In this document: positions 1 to 9,537 of the stretch, in pieces
How positions within the stretch are numbered: position 1 is the stretch's first letter
Layout: each line of letters starts with the position of its first letter
Source: Mesorhizobium sp. WSM2240
Lineage (GTDB): Bacteria > Pseudomonadota > Alphaproteobacteria > Rhizobiales > Rhizobiaceae
Direction: 5' to 3'
Assembly (NCBI RefSeq): GCF_040438645.1
Contig: NZ_CP159253.1
Span: 5,198,501 to 5,262,500, forward strand
Length of the DNA stretch: 64,000 bases
Position numbers and translations under genes: made by a program
The notes under the pieces: generated by a model
The model's database searches: none
Told to the model about the DNA's origin: nothing
What the model saw: the letters and a program-made list of their open reading frames with translations, nothing else

Positions 1-987
1 CAGTATGACGTGCTTTGCATCGGCAACGCCATTGTCGACATCATCGCCCAGTGCGACGAAGCCTTCCTGATTGAGAACGGCATCATAAAAGGGGCCATGA
101 ACCTTATCGACATGGAACGAGCCGGCCTGCTTTACGGCCGCATGGGTCCCGCCATCGAGGCGTCGGGCGGCAGCGCCGGCAACACCGCCGCCGGCGTGGC
201 GAGCTTCGGCGGGCGGGCTGCCTTTTTCGGCAAGGTCTCGAAGGATGCGCTCGGCGACATCTATTATCACGACATCCGCGCCCAGGGCGTAGCCTTCGAC
301 ACCAAGCCGCTCGACGGCGAACCGCCAACGGCGCGCTCGATGATTTTCGTCACTCCCGACGGCGAGCGTTCGATGAACACCTATCTCGGCGCCTGCGTCG
401 AGCTCGGCCCGGAGGACGTCGAGGCCGATAAGGCGCGCGGGGCGAAGGTCACCTATTTCGAGGGCTACCTCTGGGATCCGCCGCGCGCCAAGGAGGCGAT
501 CCGGCTCACCGCCTCGCACGCCCATGCCGCCGGCCGCGAAGTGTCGATGACGCTGTCCGACCCGTTCTGTGTCGATCGTTACCGCGGCGAATTTCTCGAC
601 CTGATGCGCTCGGGAACCGTCGACATCGTCTTCGCCAACAGCCACGAGATCAGATCGCTCTACCAGACCGCGTCCTTCGAGGCCGCACTTGCCGCGATCC
701 GTAAGGACTGCAAGATCGCGGCTGTCACCCGCTCGGAAGAGGGCTCCGTAATTGTGCGCGGCGACGAGACCTTCGTCATCGACGCGATCGGCATCGACGA
801 ACTCGTCGACACGACGGGGGCCGGCGACCTCTATGCGGCGGGCTTCCTGCACGGCTACACCACCGGCCGGAGTCTGAAGGAATGCGGTGACCTCGGCTCG
901 CTGGCGGCTGGCCTGGTCATTCAGCAGGTCGGCCCGCGCCCCCGGCAGAACCTGCGCGAAGAGGCGCAAAAGACAGGGCTGGTCTAG
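1..987 (+). CDS. PfkB-family carbohydrate/nucleoside kinase (adenosine kinase-like), 5' partial
   Basis: Ribokinase-fold kinase that phosphorylates a sugar or nucleoside with ATP; rhizobial members of this subgroup are usually called adenosine kinase. The frame is open from base 1 (YDVLCIGNAIVD), so the true start lies left of the window and the GTG at 10 is internal. Landmarks are the N-terminal substrate motif SGGSAGNTA near residue 55 and the C-terminal signature DTTGAGDLYAAGF near residue 270, with the catalytic Asp and the GAGD anion hole. The HAD phosphatase gene follows 68 bases downstream on the same strand. The substrate cannot be settled from sequence alone. Confidence 0.85.
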   Translation, partial: QYDVLCIGNAIVDIIAQCDEAFLIENGIIKGAMNLIDMERAGLLYGRMGPAIEASGGSAGNTAAGVASFGGRAAFFGKVSKDALGDIYYHDIRAQGVAFDTKPLDGEPPTARSMIFVTPDGERSMNTYLGACVELGPEDVEADKARGAKVTYFEGYLWDPPRAKEAIRLTASHAHAAGREVSMTLSDPFCVDRYRGEFLDLMRSGTVDIVFANSHEIRSLYQTASFEAALAAIRKDCKIAAVTRSEEGSVIVRGDETFVIDAIGIDELVDTTGAGDLYAAGFLHGYTTGRSLKECGDLGSLAAGLVIQQVGPRPRQNLREEAQKTGLV

Positions 988-1055
988 GCGTCGTCCATTC
1001 CCGGTTTATCTCCCTAGCCAAACCTTCTAGAAAATCGCCGAAAAGGACGAGATGC

Positions 1056-1691
1056 ATGAAGCCTAAGGCGGTCTACTGGGATATGGACGGCACGCTGATC
1101 GACAGCGAGCCTTTGCACGAGCAGGCGTTGATCGCGGTGCTGACGAGCCTCGGCATCACGCCGCCCGCTGATCTGCATGACCGCGTGATCGGAATTGCGG
1201 CGAGGCCGGTCTACAATATGCTGCGCGAGGAGTTCGGGCTTGCCCTGCCGTTCGACGACTGGATCCTTCGCAAGTATGTCTACTACATGGAGCACGCGGC
1301 CCAGCTGAAGCCGCGACCGGGCGCCGTGGAGATATACCGCGACCTGAAGGCGCTCGGGGTCGCACAGGCGGTGGTGTCCAATTCCGACAGGCTGATCGTC
1401 GAGACCAATCTGCGCATGCTCGGCATCGACGCGCCAGCCATCAAGACGGTGACCCGCAACGACGTGCGCGCCGGAAAGCCCGATCCCGAGCCGTTCCTTC
1501 GCGCCGCCTATCTGACCGAAATAGACCCGGCGGAAAGCTGCGTCATCGAAGACAGCCAGCCCGGCGCCACGGCAGGCGTGGCTGCCGGCATGCGCACGCT
1601 CTTCTGGCCGCAGCAGCCTATGACAGCGCCGGCGGGCGTGGTTCGCGTGGAAAGCCTGGAAGCATTGCGGGCCTATCTGGAACTTGACTGA
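1056..1691 (+). CDS. HAD-superfamily phosphatase (beta-phosphoglucomutase/phosphoglycolate phosphatase-like)
   Basis: A 211-residue HAD hydrolase that probably dephosphorylates a small phosphorylated metabolite. Motif I WDMDGTLIDSEP (residues 9-20) carries the nucleophile and general acid Asp. Motif II is VVSNSD, motif III Lys lies in AGKPDPEPF and motif IV acids in VIEDSQPG. The alpha-helical cap between motifs I and II makes it subfamily I, like phosphoglycolate phosphatases and sugar-phosphate phosphatases. The ATG at 1056 was chosen because AAAGGACGA sits just upstream. It may be co-transcribed with the PfkB kinase gene. The substrate is unknown. Confidence 0.85.
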   Translation: MKPKAVYWDMDGTLIDSEPLHEQALIAVLTSLGITPPADLHDRVIGIAARPVYNMLREEFGLALPFDDWILRKYVYYMEHAAQLKPRPGAVEIYRDLKALGVAQAVVSNSDRLIVETNLRMLGIDAPAIKTVTRNDVRAGKPDPEPFLRAAYLTEIDPAESCVIEDSQPGATAGVAAGMRTLFWPQQPMTAPAGVVRVESLEALRAYLELD

Positions 1692-1714
1692 CGGTTCGCC
1701 CGGCGCGGGAACGA

Positions 1715-2479
1715 TCAGTTGCGATAGGCGGGTTCCTGCTCGTCGAGGATCGCCTTCAGCTCCGATAGATGCCGCTCGGCCTGGCCGGGATAATCGTCCA
1801 TCTCGCTTGCCGCTTTTTCGGCGACCTCGTCGGAAAGCACGCGCAGCGGCCGGCCGGTCCATAGAGCCTTGATGTAGGTCTCGCAGGCCCGCTCGAAATA
1901 GTAGAGCTGGTTGAAGGCGTCGGCGATGGTTTTGCCGATCACCATGACGCCGTGATTGCCCATGACCATCACCTTGATCTTCGGATCGGCCAGGAGCTTC
2001 GAGCAGCGCTCGCCCTCTTCTTCGAAAGCGAGCCCGCCATAATGGCCATCGACGACATGGCGGTTGAAGAACATCGCCGAATTCTGGTCGATCGGCGGAA
2101 GAGTGGAATCGGCGAGCGAAGCCAGCACCGTCGCGTGGATGGAATGGACATGCATGACGCAGCGTGCATGGCGGCAATTGCGGTGGACCGCGCCGTGCAG
2201 CCCCCAGGCTGTCGGGTCGGGCGCATTCGGCCCGCTCATCGTCTCGGGATCGTTGGCGTCGATCAGAATCATATCGCTCGCCTTGATGCGCGAGAAATGC
2301 ACCTGGTTCGGGTTCATCAGGAACTGCGAGCCGTCATCGTTGACCGCCAGCGAAAAATGATTGGCCACCGCCTCATGCATGTTCAGCCTCGCAGTCCAGC
2401 GGAAGGCGCAGGCGAGGTCGACGCGCTCTTCGTAGAAGGGGAGATCGGTGCGGGGTTCGTGCAAACGGGCGATGGTCAT
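1715..2479 (-). CDS. Class II aldolase/adducin domain protein
   Basis: A 254-residue protein of the class II aldolase/adducin family, a zinc-dependent fold used by fuculose-phosphate aldolases, ribulose-phosphate epimerases and related lyases. Candidate metal ligands are in MHVHSIHATV (HxH) and GNHGVMVIG. The start MTIARLHEP at 2479 is preferred over an upstream ATG at 2530 because GAGGATAGACC immediately precedes it. It lies 69 bases downstream of ureG on the same strand, so it may be read from the urease transcript, but nothing links its chemistry to urea. The substrate is not assigned. Confidence 0.8.
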   Translation of the reverse strand: MTIARLHEPRTDLPFYEERVDLACAFRWTARLNMHEAVANHFSLAVNDDGSQFLMNPNQVHFSRIKASDMILIDANDPETMSGPNAPDPTAWGLHGAVHRNCRHARCVMHVHSIHATVLASLADSTLPPIDQNSAMFFNRHVVDGHYGGLAFEEEGERCSKLLADPKIKVMVMGNHGVMVIGKTIADAFNQLYYFERACETYIKALWTGRPLRVLSDEVAEKAASEMDDYPGQAERHLSELKAILDEQEPAYRN

Positions 2480-2548
2480 GGGTCTATCCTCATTCCCGCA
2501 GATGATGCCGCCCCGCAGCGCCAGCGGCAATCCGCATTCGCCGTAAGG

Positions 2549-3184
2549 TCAGCCGGTTTTGCGTTCGTGGCCTAGGCGTAGCCCGCCATTGTCGACAATG
2601 AAATCAGTCACCGCCTGCAGTCCCTTGCCGCGCGAGAGATCGGTGAATCCGAACGGCCGCTTGCCGCGCATGCGGGCAGCATCCTTTTCCACCTCCTCGA
2701 GATCGACGGCCACATAGGGCGCGAGATCGCTCTTGTTGATGACGAGGAAGTCCGAGCGCGTGATCGCCGGACCGCCCTTGCGCGGGATGTCGCCGCCCTG
2801 GCAGACCGAGATCACGTAAAGCGTGAGGTCGGCGAGGTCTGGCGAAAACGTTGCTGCAAGATTGTCGCCCCCGGATTCGATGAAGATCACGTCGAGATCG
2901 GGGAATTTCCGGTTCAGTTCGGCGATTGCCGCGAGATTGATCGAGGCGTCCTCTCGGATCGCGGTATGCGGGCAGCCGCCGGTCTCGACGCCCACGATAC
3001 GCTCCTCCGGCAGCGCCTGGAGGCGGGCCAGCATCATGGCGTCTTCACGCGTGTATATGTCGTTGGTGACGACGGCGACCGAGAATTCGTCGCGCATCGC
3101 CTTGCAGAGCTTTTCGGTGAGGGTCGTCTTGCCCGACCCGACCGGCCCGCCAATGCCGACGCGCAACGGTCCATTCTTACTCAT
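2549..3184 (-). CDS. ureG: Urease accessory GTPase UreG
   Basis: SIMIBI-class GTPase that powers nickel delivery to the urease active site as part of the UreD-UreF-UreG complex in the cytoplasm. Of its 211 residues, the N-terminus carries the P-loop [16 protein letters not shown] and [11 protein letters not shown] follow as switch and Walker B-like segments. The invariant metal-binding CPH ([13 protein letters not shown]) and the guanine-specificity NKSD (VINKSDLAP) are both present. Its ATG overlaps the ureF stop by 4 bases, so the two are translationally coupled. Confidence 0.97.
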   Translation of the reverse strand: MSKNGPLRVGIGGPVGSGKTTLTEKLCKAMRDEFSVAVVTNDIYTREDAMMLARLQALPEERIVGVETGGCPHTAIREDASINLAAIAELNRKFPDLDVIFIESGGDNLAATFSPDLADLTLYVISVCQGGDIPRKGGPAITRSDFLVINKSDLAPYVAVDLEEVEKDAARMRGKRPFGFTDLSRGKGLQAVTDFIVDNGGLRLGHERKTG

Positions 3185-3852
3185 GATCTGAACAGCCTCG
3201 AATATTGGGTTTCGTGTTTCATCGCCATTACGTCGGAGACGAATGTCGCCGAGCCGAGATCGTCAAGTGTGGAGCGGGCGGCTCGGTTCGCGGTGGTCAC
3301 GACCAGCGGTTCTAGCGCCGCCACTGTTTGCATGGCGCCGCCCTGGCCGGTGACGCCGAGCCTGATCGCTGCCTGGACGAGATTGGAGGAGAACGCTTGC
3401 AGCCAGGCCGCCAATGCGTCCTTGAGCGGGATTTCGTGGCCGCCGGCAACCGCGCCGACCGCCACGCAGTAGGGGCAGTCTTCGGGCAAGCGCTGCAACA
3501 CAGGATGCCGCCAGCCGGAGGCGGCGGCGAGGAATGCCCCGCCCTGCAGCATGGTCTCCGTATGGCGCTCGGCCGATCCGGCCAGCGCTTCGGCGAGTTG
3601 CGCCAGATCCGTAATGTCGCTGCCGGACCGTGCGCGGCGCCAGGCTTCGGCGAACAGCATCGCGTCGTTCCAGCCGGAACCTGCTTCAAGCAGCGCGGCC
3701 AGCCAGGTTTCCAGCTCAGCCCGATCCGAGATGAGCCCGTCGTGAATCGCCCGCTCCAGCCCGTGACTATAAGCGAAGCCTCCGACCGGAAAGGCCGGCG
3801 AGAGCCAGGTCATCAGGCGCAGCAAGGCCAGATTTCCCGGATGTTCAGTCAT
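3181..3852 (-). CDS. ureF: Urease accessory protein UreF
   Basis: All-helical accessory protein that bridges UreD-bound apo-urease and UreG and gates GTP hydrolysis during nickel insertion. It has 223 residues, normal for the family. The N-terminus has the typical [28 protein letters not shown] segment, cut here for length, around residues 10-30. The frame stays open upstream to 4275, but MTEHPGN at 3852 is the natural start: it overlaps the His-rich end of ureE by 8 bases and leaves no extra N-terminal tail. Confidence 0.95.
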   Translation of the reverse strand: MTEHPGNLALLRLMTWLSPAFPVGGFAYSHGLERAIHDGLISDRAELETWLAALLEAGSGWNDAMLFAEAWRRARSGSDITDLAQLAEALAGSAERHTETMLQGGAFLAAASGWRHPVLQRLPEDCPYCVAVGAVAGGHEIPLKDALAAWLQAFSSNLVQAAIRLGVTGQGGAMQTVAALEPLVVTTANRAARSTLDDLGSATFVSDVMAMKHETQYSRLFRS

Positions 3853-4405
3853 GCGAATGCGCGTGGCCATGAGAGGCCGAAGCTCCATGTCCATGATCAG
3901 GGCCAGGATGGTCTTGGCTATGGCCATGGTCATGGTGGTGGTGACCACGCCGGTGCCCGGCGCCGGAATATGCGCCGCGCGCCGGCCTGAAGATCTCGAC
4001 GGTATCGGCAACCGACGCGCCGAGCCCTTCGAGCATGGCCTTGATGACCGGGTCCGGCAAAATGAGTATCCGCTGTTCCTCGATCTGCGCGGCAAGGTGG
4101 CGGTTGCCGATGTGCCAGGCGAGTTCGGTGAGTTGCACCGGGCCGGCCGCGCGGATTTCATAGAGTTCTTCCTCGGCGGCGATGATCTCCACATGGCGGC
4201 CATCATTGAGGACCAGCACATCCTGATGCTCGAGGACCACCGGATCGGGCAGATCGACCAGCAACCTGTCGCCATGGACGAGTTCGATGACCTTGCGCCG
4301 CAAATGGCGCTCCTCGCTGGTCAGCACAGCGAGATCGAAGGGCAGCGGCCGGCCGGGATCGCCGAGAATGCCGGCCGCGCGGATGAAGGAAGCGGCGCGC
4401 AGCAT
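3845..4405 (-). CDS. ureE: Urease nickel metallochaperone UreE
   Basis: Nickel-binding chaperone that hands Ni2+ to UreG and urease. Residues 1-75 form the N-terminal peptide-binding UreE domain ([17 protein letters not shown]), followed by the metal-binding domain with [11 protein letters not shown]. The C-terminus is a roughly 40-residue tail rich in His and Asp ([17 protein letters not shown]) that can store several nickel ions. At 186 residues it is longer than tail-less UreE proteins because of this tail. Its ATG overlaps the TGA of the upstream minigene by one base, and its end overlaps ureF. Confidence 0.95.
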   Translation of the reverse strand: MLRAASFIRAAGILGDPGRPLPFDLAVLTSEERHLRRKVIELVHGDRLLVDLPDPVVLEHQDVLVLNDGRHVEIIAAEEELYEIRAAGPVQLTELAWHIGNRHLAAQIEEQRILILPDPVIKAMLEGLGASVADTVEIFRPARGAYSGAGHRRGHHHHDHGHSQDHPGPDHGHGASASHGHAHSHD

Positions 4406-4593
4406 CAGAACGGGCGTCCGCTGGCTTGCGGCCTCTCGCGGGGTTCGGGCGAGCGCCGCTCGATGTGGACGAATTCATAAGGCGCTTCGAGTTCCTCCAG
4501 CATCTGGAGAACACGGGAAACGCGCGAACGGCGCGAACCGACGGCCTGATACGTGCTTTTCAGTTTTTCCTCCTGCGGGTTCAGGCCGGCCAT
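4405..4593 (-). CDS. 62-residue GST N-terminal-like minigene in the urease operon
   Basis: Encodes 62 residues. The core [20 protein letters not shown] resembles the beta1-alpha1 segment of glutathione S-transferase thioredoxin domains (S/T-R-x-x-RV-x-W-x-LEEL-x-x-PYE). The protein then ends after SGRPF, about where a full GST would continue NPxGKVPVL. Start and stop are both TGATG junctions (4593 with the membrane-protein gene, 4405 with ureE), so it appears to be translated as a coupled cistron. It may be a decayed GST kept as a coupling spacer or a real small protein; no activity is expected from so short a fold. The family match is by eye. Confidence 0.55.
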   Translation of the reverse strand: MAGLNPQEEKLKSTYQAVGSRRSRVSRVLQMLEELEAPYEFVHIERRSPEPRERPQASGRPF

Positions 4594-5231
4594 CAGCCGA
4601 GTGTGTCGAACAGCCTGAGGATCCAGACTATCTGGTAGACGAGCGTGAAGGCAACGAAAGCCATATGGAAGCGGCGGTTGGACGTCCAGATCGCGGCTAT
4701 GCACAGAGCGACGAAGAGCGGCGTGCGGATCAGGTATTCGACGCCGAAGGCGGCAAAATGCGCTCTTCCCTTGATCAGCGTGTCGACGATATCGAGGATG
4801 TAGGTCGTCGCCAGCAGGCCGAAGAACCAGCCCCGGCGCGCGAAGAAGAAGTCCTCGTAGCTCGCATAGTCCTGCATCGAATCGGGAAACAGGAGAGCGC
4901 AGAGCAGGAAGAGTACGATCGCGTAGCCGATGATGAAGAAGTAGATTTCGAAGGTCCAGTGTCCGATCCGGAACAGCCCGAACTCCCACCACCAGAAGTG
5001 CACCAGCGTAAGCAGCAGCGAGGCCACCCAGGCCAGATGCACGGGATAAAGCCTGTAACTGCCCGGATGCTGCACGATGCGCGCTACGCCGGAGAGGAGC
5101 CGCGTGACGCCGAGACCGATCACCATGCCCATGACGATGCGGATATGCGGGAAGATTTCGTGGGCTGCGGGGAGCGGTTCCATAGGCTTCAACGGGCCCA
5201 TTCGGCGGGAAGTCCATGCGAACGGAGGCAT
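4593..5231 (-). CDS. Polytopic membrane protein of unknown function, urease operon
   Basis: A 212-residue integral membrane protein with about six hydrophobic segments (near residues 28-48, 65-85, 92-115, 132-150, 165-183 and 192-208) rich in Trp and Phe, for example HFWWWEFGLF. I do not recognise a named family. It sits between ureC and ureE on the same strand and ends in a TGATG overlap with the GST-like minigene. A role in urea or nickel transport is conceivable from position only; no transporter motif is visible. The ATG at 5231 has only a weak AGG upstream, and starts at 5201 or 5183 are possible. Confidence 0.8.
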   Translation of the reverse strand: MPPFAWTSRRMGPLKPMEPLPAAHEIFPHIRIVMGMVIGLGVTRLLSGVARIVQHPGSYRLYPVHLAWVASLLLTLVHFWWWEFGLFRIGHWTFEIYFFIIGYAIVLFLLCALLFPDSMQDYASYEDFFFARRGWFFGLLATTYILDIVDTLIKGRAHFAAFGVEYLIRTPLFVALCIAAIWTSNRRFHMAFVAFTLVYQIVWILRLFDTLG

Positions 5232-5363
5232 GACCTAACAACGGTCTGTTCGCGCACCAGCTTATCCGGCGGCCATGCCGCGCCGCAACCTGCCGAAAAG
5301 AACAACTTGCGCGACCTTCTCGCTTTGCAAACCTCGCATTATGCAAGCGACTGCCAGGCACCC

Positions 5364-7073
5364 TCAAAACAGAAAATACCGCTGCGCCATCGGCAGCACG
5401 GTCGCCGGCGGGCAAGTGAGAAGCTCGCCGTCGGCTCGGACCTCGTAGGTTTCCGGATCGACCTCGATGTGAGGTGTCGCATCGTTCAGCACCATGGAGC
5501 GCTTGCCGATGCCGCCGCGGGTGTTTTCGACCGCGACCATCTCTTTGTCGACGCCGAGCCTGCCGCGCAGGCCCGCATCTAGCGCCGCCTTCGACACGAA
5601 GGTAACCGACGAGTTGGTCATCGCCTTGCCGTAGGCGCCGAACATTGGCCGGTAGTGCACCGGCTGCGGCGTCGGTATGGAGGCGTTCGGGTCGCCCATC
5701 GGGGCGGCCGCAATCGTGCCGCCGATCAACACCATGTCGGGTTTCACGCCGAAGAAGGCAGGGTTCCACAGCACGAGATCGGCGCGTTTGCCGACTTCAA
5801 TCGAGCCGATCTCCTTGGACAGGCCATGCGCGATGGCTGGATTGATCGTGTATTTGGCGATGTAGCGGCGAACGCGGAAATTGTCGTTGTCGCCCGTCTC
5901 CTCCGGCAGAGGCCCACGCTGCCGCTTCATCTTGTCCGCCGTCTGCCAGGTGCGGATCGCCACCTCGCCGACGCGGCCCATGGCCTGACTGTCCGACGAG
6001 ATGATCGAGAAGGCGCCGATGTCGTGCAGGATATCTTCCGCCGCGATGGTCTCCTTGCGGATGCGGCTTTCGGCGAAGGCGATGTCTTCCGGGATGGAAG
6101 GCGACAGATGATGGCAGACCATCAGCATGTCGAGATGTTCGGCGATGGTGTTTTGCGTATAGGGCCGCGTCGGGTTCGTGGACGAGGGAATGACGTTCTG
6201 CAATCCGCAGACCTTGATGATGTCGGGCGCGTGGCCGCCGCCCGCGCCCTCGGTGTGGAAGGCGTGGATGGTGCGGCCCTTGAGGGCGGCGACGGTGTTT
6301 TCGACGAAGCCCGACTCGTTCAGCGTGTCGGTGTGGATCATCACCTGCACATCATAGGCATCGGCAACGGAAAGGCAGCAGTCGATCGCGGCCGGCGTGG
6401 TTCCCCAATCCTCGTGCAGCTTGAGCGAGCAGGCGCCGCCGAGCACCATTTCCTCGAGCGCTGCCGGCAGCGAAGCATTGCCTTTGCCCGACAGGCCGAT
6501 GTTCATAGGGAAGGCGTCGAAGGACTGGATCATCCGGGCGATGTGCCAGGGGCCGGGCGTGCAGGTAGTGGCGAGCGTGCCATGCGCCGGGCCGGTGCCG
6601 CCGCCGAGCATCGTCGTGATGCCCGACATCAGCGCCTCCTCGATCTGCTGCGGGCAGATGAAATGGATATGCGCATCGAACCCGCCGGCGGTCAGGATGC
6701 GGCCTTCGCCGCCGATGATTTCGGTGCCCGGCCCGATGATGATGGTCACGCCGGCCTGCGTATCCGGATTGCCGGCTTTGCCGATAGCCGCGATGCGCCC
6801 GTCCTTGAGACCGATATCGGCCTTGTAGATGCCGCCGGCGTCGACCACGAGAGCGTTGGTGATGACCGTATCCACGGCCCCTTGCGCCCGGGAAACCTGG
6901 CTCTGGCCCATGCCGTCGCGGATGACTTTGCCGCCGCCGAACTTAACTTCCTCGCCATAGACGGTGAAGTCGCGCTCGACCTCGATGAAGAGTTCGGTGT
7001 CGGCGAGCCGGACCTTGTCTCCTGTCGTTGGACCGAACATGCGCGCATAGGCGGCGCGGGAGATCTGGGCCAT
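5364..7073 (-). CDS. ureC: Urease subunit alpha (catalytic)
   Basis: Catalytic subunit that hydrolyses urea to ammonia and carbamate at a di-nickel centre. The 569-residue protein shows the carbamylated-lysine motif [10 protein letters not shown], nickel-ligand histidines in DAHIHFICP and [13 protein letters not shown], and the flap with catalytic His in MVCHHLSPS. It ends in the family-typical PMAQRYFLF. The ATG at 7073 is preferred over GTG 7082 because GAGAGG lies at proper spacing. Unusually, ureB is not immediately upstream: two genes on the opposite strand intervene, so ureC may need its own promoter in 7074-7252. Confidence 0.98.
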   Translation of the reverse strand: MAQISRAAYARMFGPTTGDKVRLADTELFIEVERDFTVYGEEVKFGGGKVIRDGMGQSQVSRAQGAVDTVITNALVVDAGGIYKADIGLKDGRIAAIGKAGNPDTQAGVTIIIGPGTEIIGGEGRILTAGGFDAHIHFICPQQIEEALMSGITTMLGGGTGPAHGTLATTCTPGPWHIARMIQSFDAFPMNIGLSGKGNASLPAALEEMVLGGACSLKLHEDWGTTPAAIDCCLSVADAYDVQVMIHTDTLNESGFVENTVAALKGRTIHAFHTEGAGGGHAPDIIKVCGLQNVIPSSTNPTRPYTQNTIAEHLDMLMVCHHLSPSIPEDIAFAESRIRKETIAAEDILHDIGAFSIISSDSQAMGRVGEVAIRTWQTADKMKRQRGPLPEETGDNDNFRVRRYIAKYTINPAIAHGLSKEIGSIEVGKRADLVLWNPAFFGVKPDMVLIGGTIAAAPMGDPNASIPTPQPVHYRPMFGAYGKAMTNSSVTFVSKAALDAGLRGRLGVDKEMVAVENTRGGIGKRSMVLNDATPHIEVDPETYEVRADGELLTCPPATVLPMAQRYFLF

Positions 7074-7252
7074 CAGAAACACCTCTCGAACAACGGCGGA
7101 CGGAGCGCCGGCGACTCAACCGGGCTCCACATTTCCGACACGGTATGACCACGGAACAACCCAATGAGCGGCAGCTTGTGACCCCATTCGGCGTGTGGGG
7201 TAGGGACGATGCCCCCAGATGATCGTTTGCCAACCGATGGAAGGGAAAATCC

Positions 7253-7627
7253 ATGCGCATGATTACGATTCTGGCAGCGGGCGTCACGCTCGCCTTCGCC
7301 GTGCCGGCCAACGCGCAAGCTCAGGCCACGCAACCTCCAGCCGAAGCTCCGGCTACCGCGCCTGAAGCTCCCGGCGGCGCCCAGACGCAGATCCGCAGCG
7401 TCAATATCGTCGATATGACCGAACTGCCCGAGGCGACGCAAACGCAGGTCAACGAAGTGGTCGCGCAGGGGGGAGAAGCGAGCCTTCAGCAACTGCGCAC
7501 CACGATCGACGCCAATCCGGAGATCAAGTCGGCCTTGGAGGCAAAAGGCCTCACATCCGCAAATGTCATCGCGGCCAGCATGGGACCCGAAGGCGCCCTC
7601 ACTCTGGTCACCAAGAAGGCCGGCTGA
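7253..7627 (+). CDS. Small exported protein of unknown function (between ureC and ureB)
   Basis: A 124-residue protein with a clear signal peptide (MRMITILAAGVTLAFAVPANAQAQ, cleavage after ANA or AQA), then a Pro/Ala/Glu-rich linker and a compact C-terminal region with no motif I recognise. GGAAGGG-type Shine-Dalgarno bases (ATGGAAGGGAAA) precede the ATG. It is transcribed divergently from ureC and on the strand opposite to every urease gene, interrupting the usual ureB-ureC adjacency. Function is unknown; a periplasmic location is predicted. Confidence 0.8.
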   Translation: MRMITILAAGVTLAFAVPANAQAQATQPPAEAPATAPEAPGGAQTQIRSVNIVDMTELPEATQTQVNEVVAQGGEASLQQLRTTIDANPEIKSALEAKGLTSANVIAASMGPEGALTLVTKKAG

Positions 7628-7795
7628 CGACATCCGACAGCAGAATTTGTGAACCATCTTGCCGGCGGCCGCCCTGAACCAGGGCTTGGCGTCGGCAGGG
7701 TGTGTCTGATAAACAGCCGCGTCGCCGGAACTTCGGTCGAGCAAGCGCCGTTGTGTCCCTTTGGCCCGCCGCCAGGCGGGCGTCATATCTACCGC

Positions 7796-8302
7796 ATGGA
7801 ACAGATGATGACGACGATCTCGATGCCCGACAGCAAATGGCTGCATGCGGCGGCCGCGGCAGCCTTCCTGGCTGCGTCCGTGCCGCAGACGGCTCTGATG
7901 GCGCAAGGACTGGAAAGCCCCGAAGCCATCGAAACGATCATCGGCACGGAGGTTCAAGAGGAGGAATCCCAGGCGACCGCCGATTCCGGCAAGGTCATCG
8001 CCGCGATAGAAAAGACCGGCGAGAGCATCGCCACCGTCCGCAAGACCTCCAAGCTCGACAAGGTGGATATCGTCTTCCTGTCGGACGCCGTGGCGACCGA
8101 GGGCGGTCCGCCGCCGGAGATTGAGGCCAAGATCAAGGAGCACGAGGAGGAGATTGCGGAGCTTCGCAAGGAGCTCGAAGGCAACGCCATGCTCTATCAC
8201 GCTATCGATTCGCGGCAGATCCTGCTTCGCGACGTGCTCGCCGTCGAATTCGACGACAAGAACGGCGTCGTCATCTACGCCGCCGCCAAGCCGGCGGGCT
8301 GA
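7796..8302 (+). CDS. Exported Glu-rich protein of unknown function
   Basis: About 168 residues. A hydrophobic Ala-rich stretch after [19 protein letters not shown] looks like a signal peptide ending near ALMAQG. The mature part has an acidic helix with heptad character ([20 protein letters not shown], near residues 110-130). The start is uncertain among ATGs at 7796, 7805 and 7808; a GTG at 7649 would place 49 unlikely residues ahead of the signal peptide. It lies in the same direction as the preceding small exported protein, and its 3' end faces ureB. No family recognised. Confidence 0.7.
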   Translation: MEQMMTTISMPDSKWLHAAAAAAFLAASVPQTALMAQGLESPEAIETIIGTEVQEEESQATADSGKVIAAIEKTGESIATVRKTSKLDKVDIVFLSDAVATEGGPPPEIEAKIKEHEEEIAELRKELEGNAMLYHAIDSRQILLRDVLAVEFDDKNGVVIYAAAKPAG

Positions 8303-8350
8303 GGACCGCATCCGGCTGCTTGCTCTGGAATGGCAGGCGAACCCGGCCAC

Positions 8351-8656
8351 CTACAGCTTTCCCATGATCTTCTGCTGGAAACCATAGACCTCGCGCTTGC
8401 CGCCGAGCGGCACCAGCGTCACGTCACGCTCCTGGCCCGGCTCGAAACGTACCGCTGTTCCAGCAGCGATATCGAGCCGCGTGCCACGCGCCTGCTGCCG
8501 GTCGAATCTGAGCGCCTCGTTGGTCTCGAAGAAATGGTAGTGGCTGCCGACCTGGATCGGGCGATCGCCCGTATTGGCGACCTTCAGCGTGACCGCCGGC
8601 AGGCCGCTGTTGAGCTCGATCATGCCTTCGCCCGTGATGATTTCGCCCGGGATCAT
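8351..8656 (-). CDS. ureB: Urease subunit beta
   Basis: Small structural urease subunit of 101 residues ([18 protein letters not shown] start, family-typical), part of the (UreABC)3 trimer. [11 protein letters not shown] and the C-terminal YGFQQKI are characteristic. The start ATG follows the ureJ stop by only 5 bases. Downstream, instead of ureC, there are two convergent plus-strand genes; the ureB stop is 48 bases from the end of the nearer one. Confidence 0.97.
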   Translation of the reverse strand: MIPGEIITGEGMIELNSGLPAVTLKVANTGDRPIQVGSHYHFFETNEALRFDRQQARGTRLDIAAGTAVRFEPGQERDVTLVPLGGKREVYGFQQKIMGKL

Positions 8657-8661
8657 CACGC

Positions 8662-9240
8662 TCAGCCCACTATAACGAGCCACAGGCCACCGACTGCGGC
8701 AGCTCCGCCTGCAATTCGCGTGGCCAGGCGCCCGGCCCCGCCACCGAACAGGCGCGCAAGGCTGATGCCCGTCACGTGCAGCAGTGCCGTCGAGAGCGCA
8801 AAGCCGACGCCAAAGGCTATTGCGCCGGCCGATCCCAGTTCGCCGCCATGGGCGTGGCCATGGAACACGGCGAAGAAGCCGACCATCGCCATCGCAATTC
8901 CCGCCGGCACGCTCAGCGCCGTTGCGGCGAGCAGGCCGATAATCACGACGGAAGCGAGGACGACCGGCTCCACAAAGGGCAGCGTTACGCCCAGAAGCGC
9001 GGCAGCGAAGCCGATCGTCATCGCGCCGACAAAGGCCAGCGGCGCCAGCCATAGTGCGCGGCCGCCAAGCAGCGCCGCCCACAGGCCGACCGCTACCATT
9101 GCAAGTACATGGTCGAACCCGAACAACGGGTGCGACAGGCCGGCCATCACCGAGCCGTGCTCGGCGGGATCGAGATGGGCAAAGGCGGGCGCGACACCTG
9201 CGCCCAGCGCCGCCAGCACGATCGCAATCCGTTTCATCAT
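8662..9240 (-). CDS. ureJ: HupE/UreJ-family nickel permease
   Basis: Secondary metal transporter that probably imports Ni2+ for urease. It has about 192 residues: a signal-like first segment ([17 protein letters not shown]) followed directly by HLDP, then the HupE signature [20 protein letters not shown], which carries the His/Asp metal motif. Five further hydrophobic helices follow, one with [24 protein letters not shown] precedes ATG 9240; ATG 9237 is the next codon and equally possible. It is placed between the DUF1272 gene and ureB, a common arrangement in rhizobial urease clusters. Confidence 0.9.
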   Translation of the reverse strand: MMKRIAIVLAALGAGVAPAFAHLDPAEHGSVMAGLSHPLFGFDHVLAMVAVGLWAALLGGRALWLAPLAFVGAMTIGFAAALLGVTLPFVEPVVLASVVIIGLLAATALSVPAGIAMAMVGFFAVFHGHAHGGELGSAGAIAFGVGFALSTALLHVTGISLARLFGGGAGRLATRIAGGAAAVGGLWLVIVG

Positions 9241-9269
9241 GTCTACCGTCTCCCTGTATTGATCGAAGC

Positions 9270-9527
9270 TCACGCCACCTTGCGAGCCGGGCCGCAGCCT
9301 TCGGCGTTCAGCACGCGCCGGGTCGAGGCCGGATACTTCTTCAACATCGCTGCCGGTCGCACCGGCCGGCGTGAAAAGTCGCCGCCGCAGTTTGGGCAGA
9401 CGCCGCCAAGCACGCCTTCCGCGCAGGCGGCGCAGAAAGTGCATTCGAAGGTGCAGATCATCGCGTCCCGCGCGTCGGGCGCGAGATCCGTGTCGCAGCA
9501 TTCGCAGTTCGGGCGAAGTTCGAGCAT
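9270..9527 (-). CDS. DUF1272-family cysteine-rich small protein
   Basis: An 85-residue protein with pairs of cysteines ([29 protein letters not shown]) forming one or two probable zinc knuckles. [12 protein letters not shown] and FSRRPVRP match the DUF1272 family, which often sits next to metal-enzyme genes. The ATG at 9527 has GAGGGG upstream, overlapping the ureA stop region, so it is coupled to ureA. Function is unknown; metal or zinc handling within the urease cluster is an inference from context. Confidence 0.85.
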   Translation of the reverse strand: MLELRPNCECCDTDLAPDARDAMICTFECTFCAACAEGVLGGVCPNCGGDFSRRPVRPAAMLKKYPASTRRVLNAEGCGPARKVA

Positions 9528-9537
9528 TTCAGTCCCC

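Noticed and set aside
4405..5769. A 454-codon minus-strand frame running through ureC and the membrane gene
   Set aside because: It is out of frame with both genes. Only its last 62 codons, starting at the TGATG junction, look like a real product.
5655..7148. A 497-codon plus-strand open frame antisense to ureC
   Set aside because: It is the mirror of a GC-rich coding gene with full urease alpha motifs on the minus strand; its own translation is Arg/Asp/Gly-rich without domain features or ribosome site.
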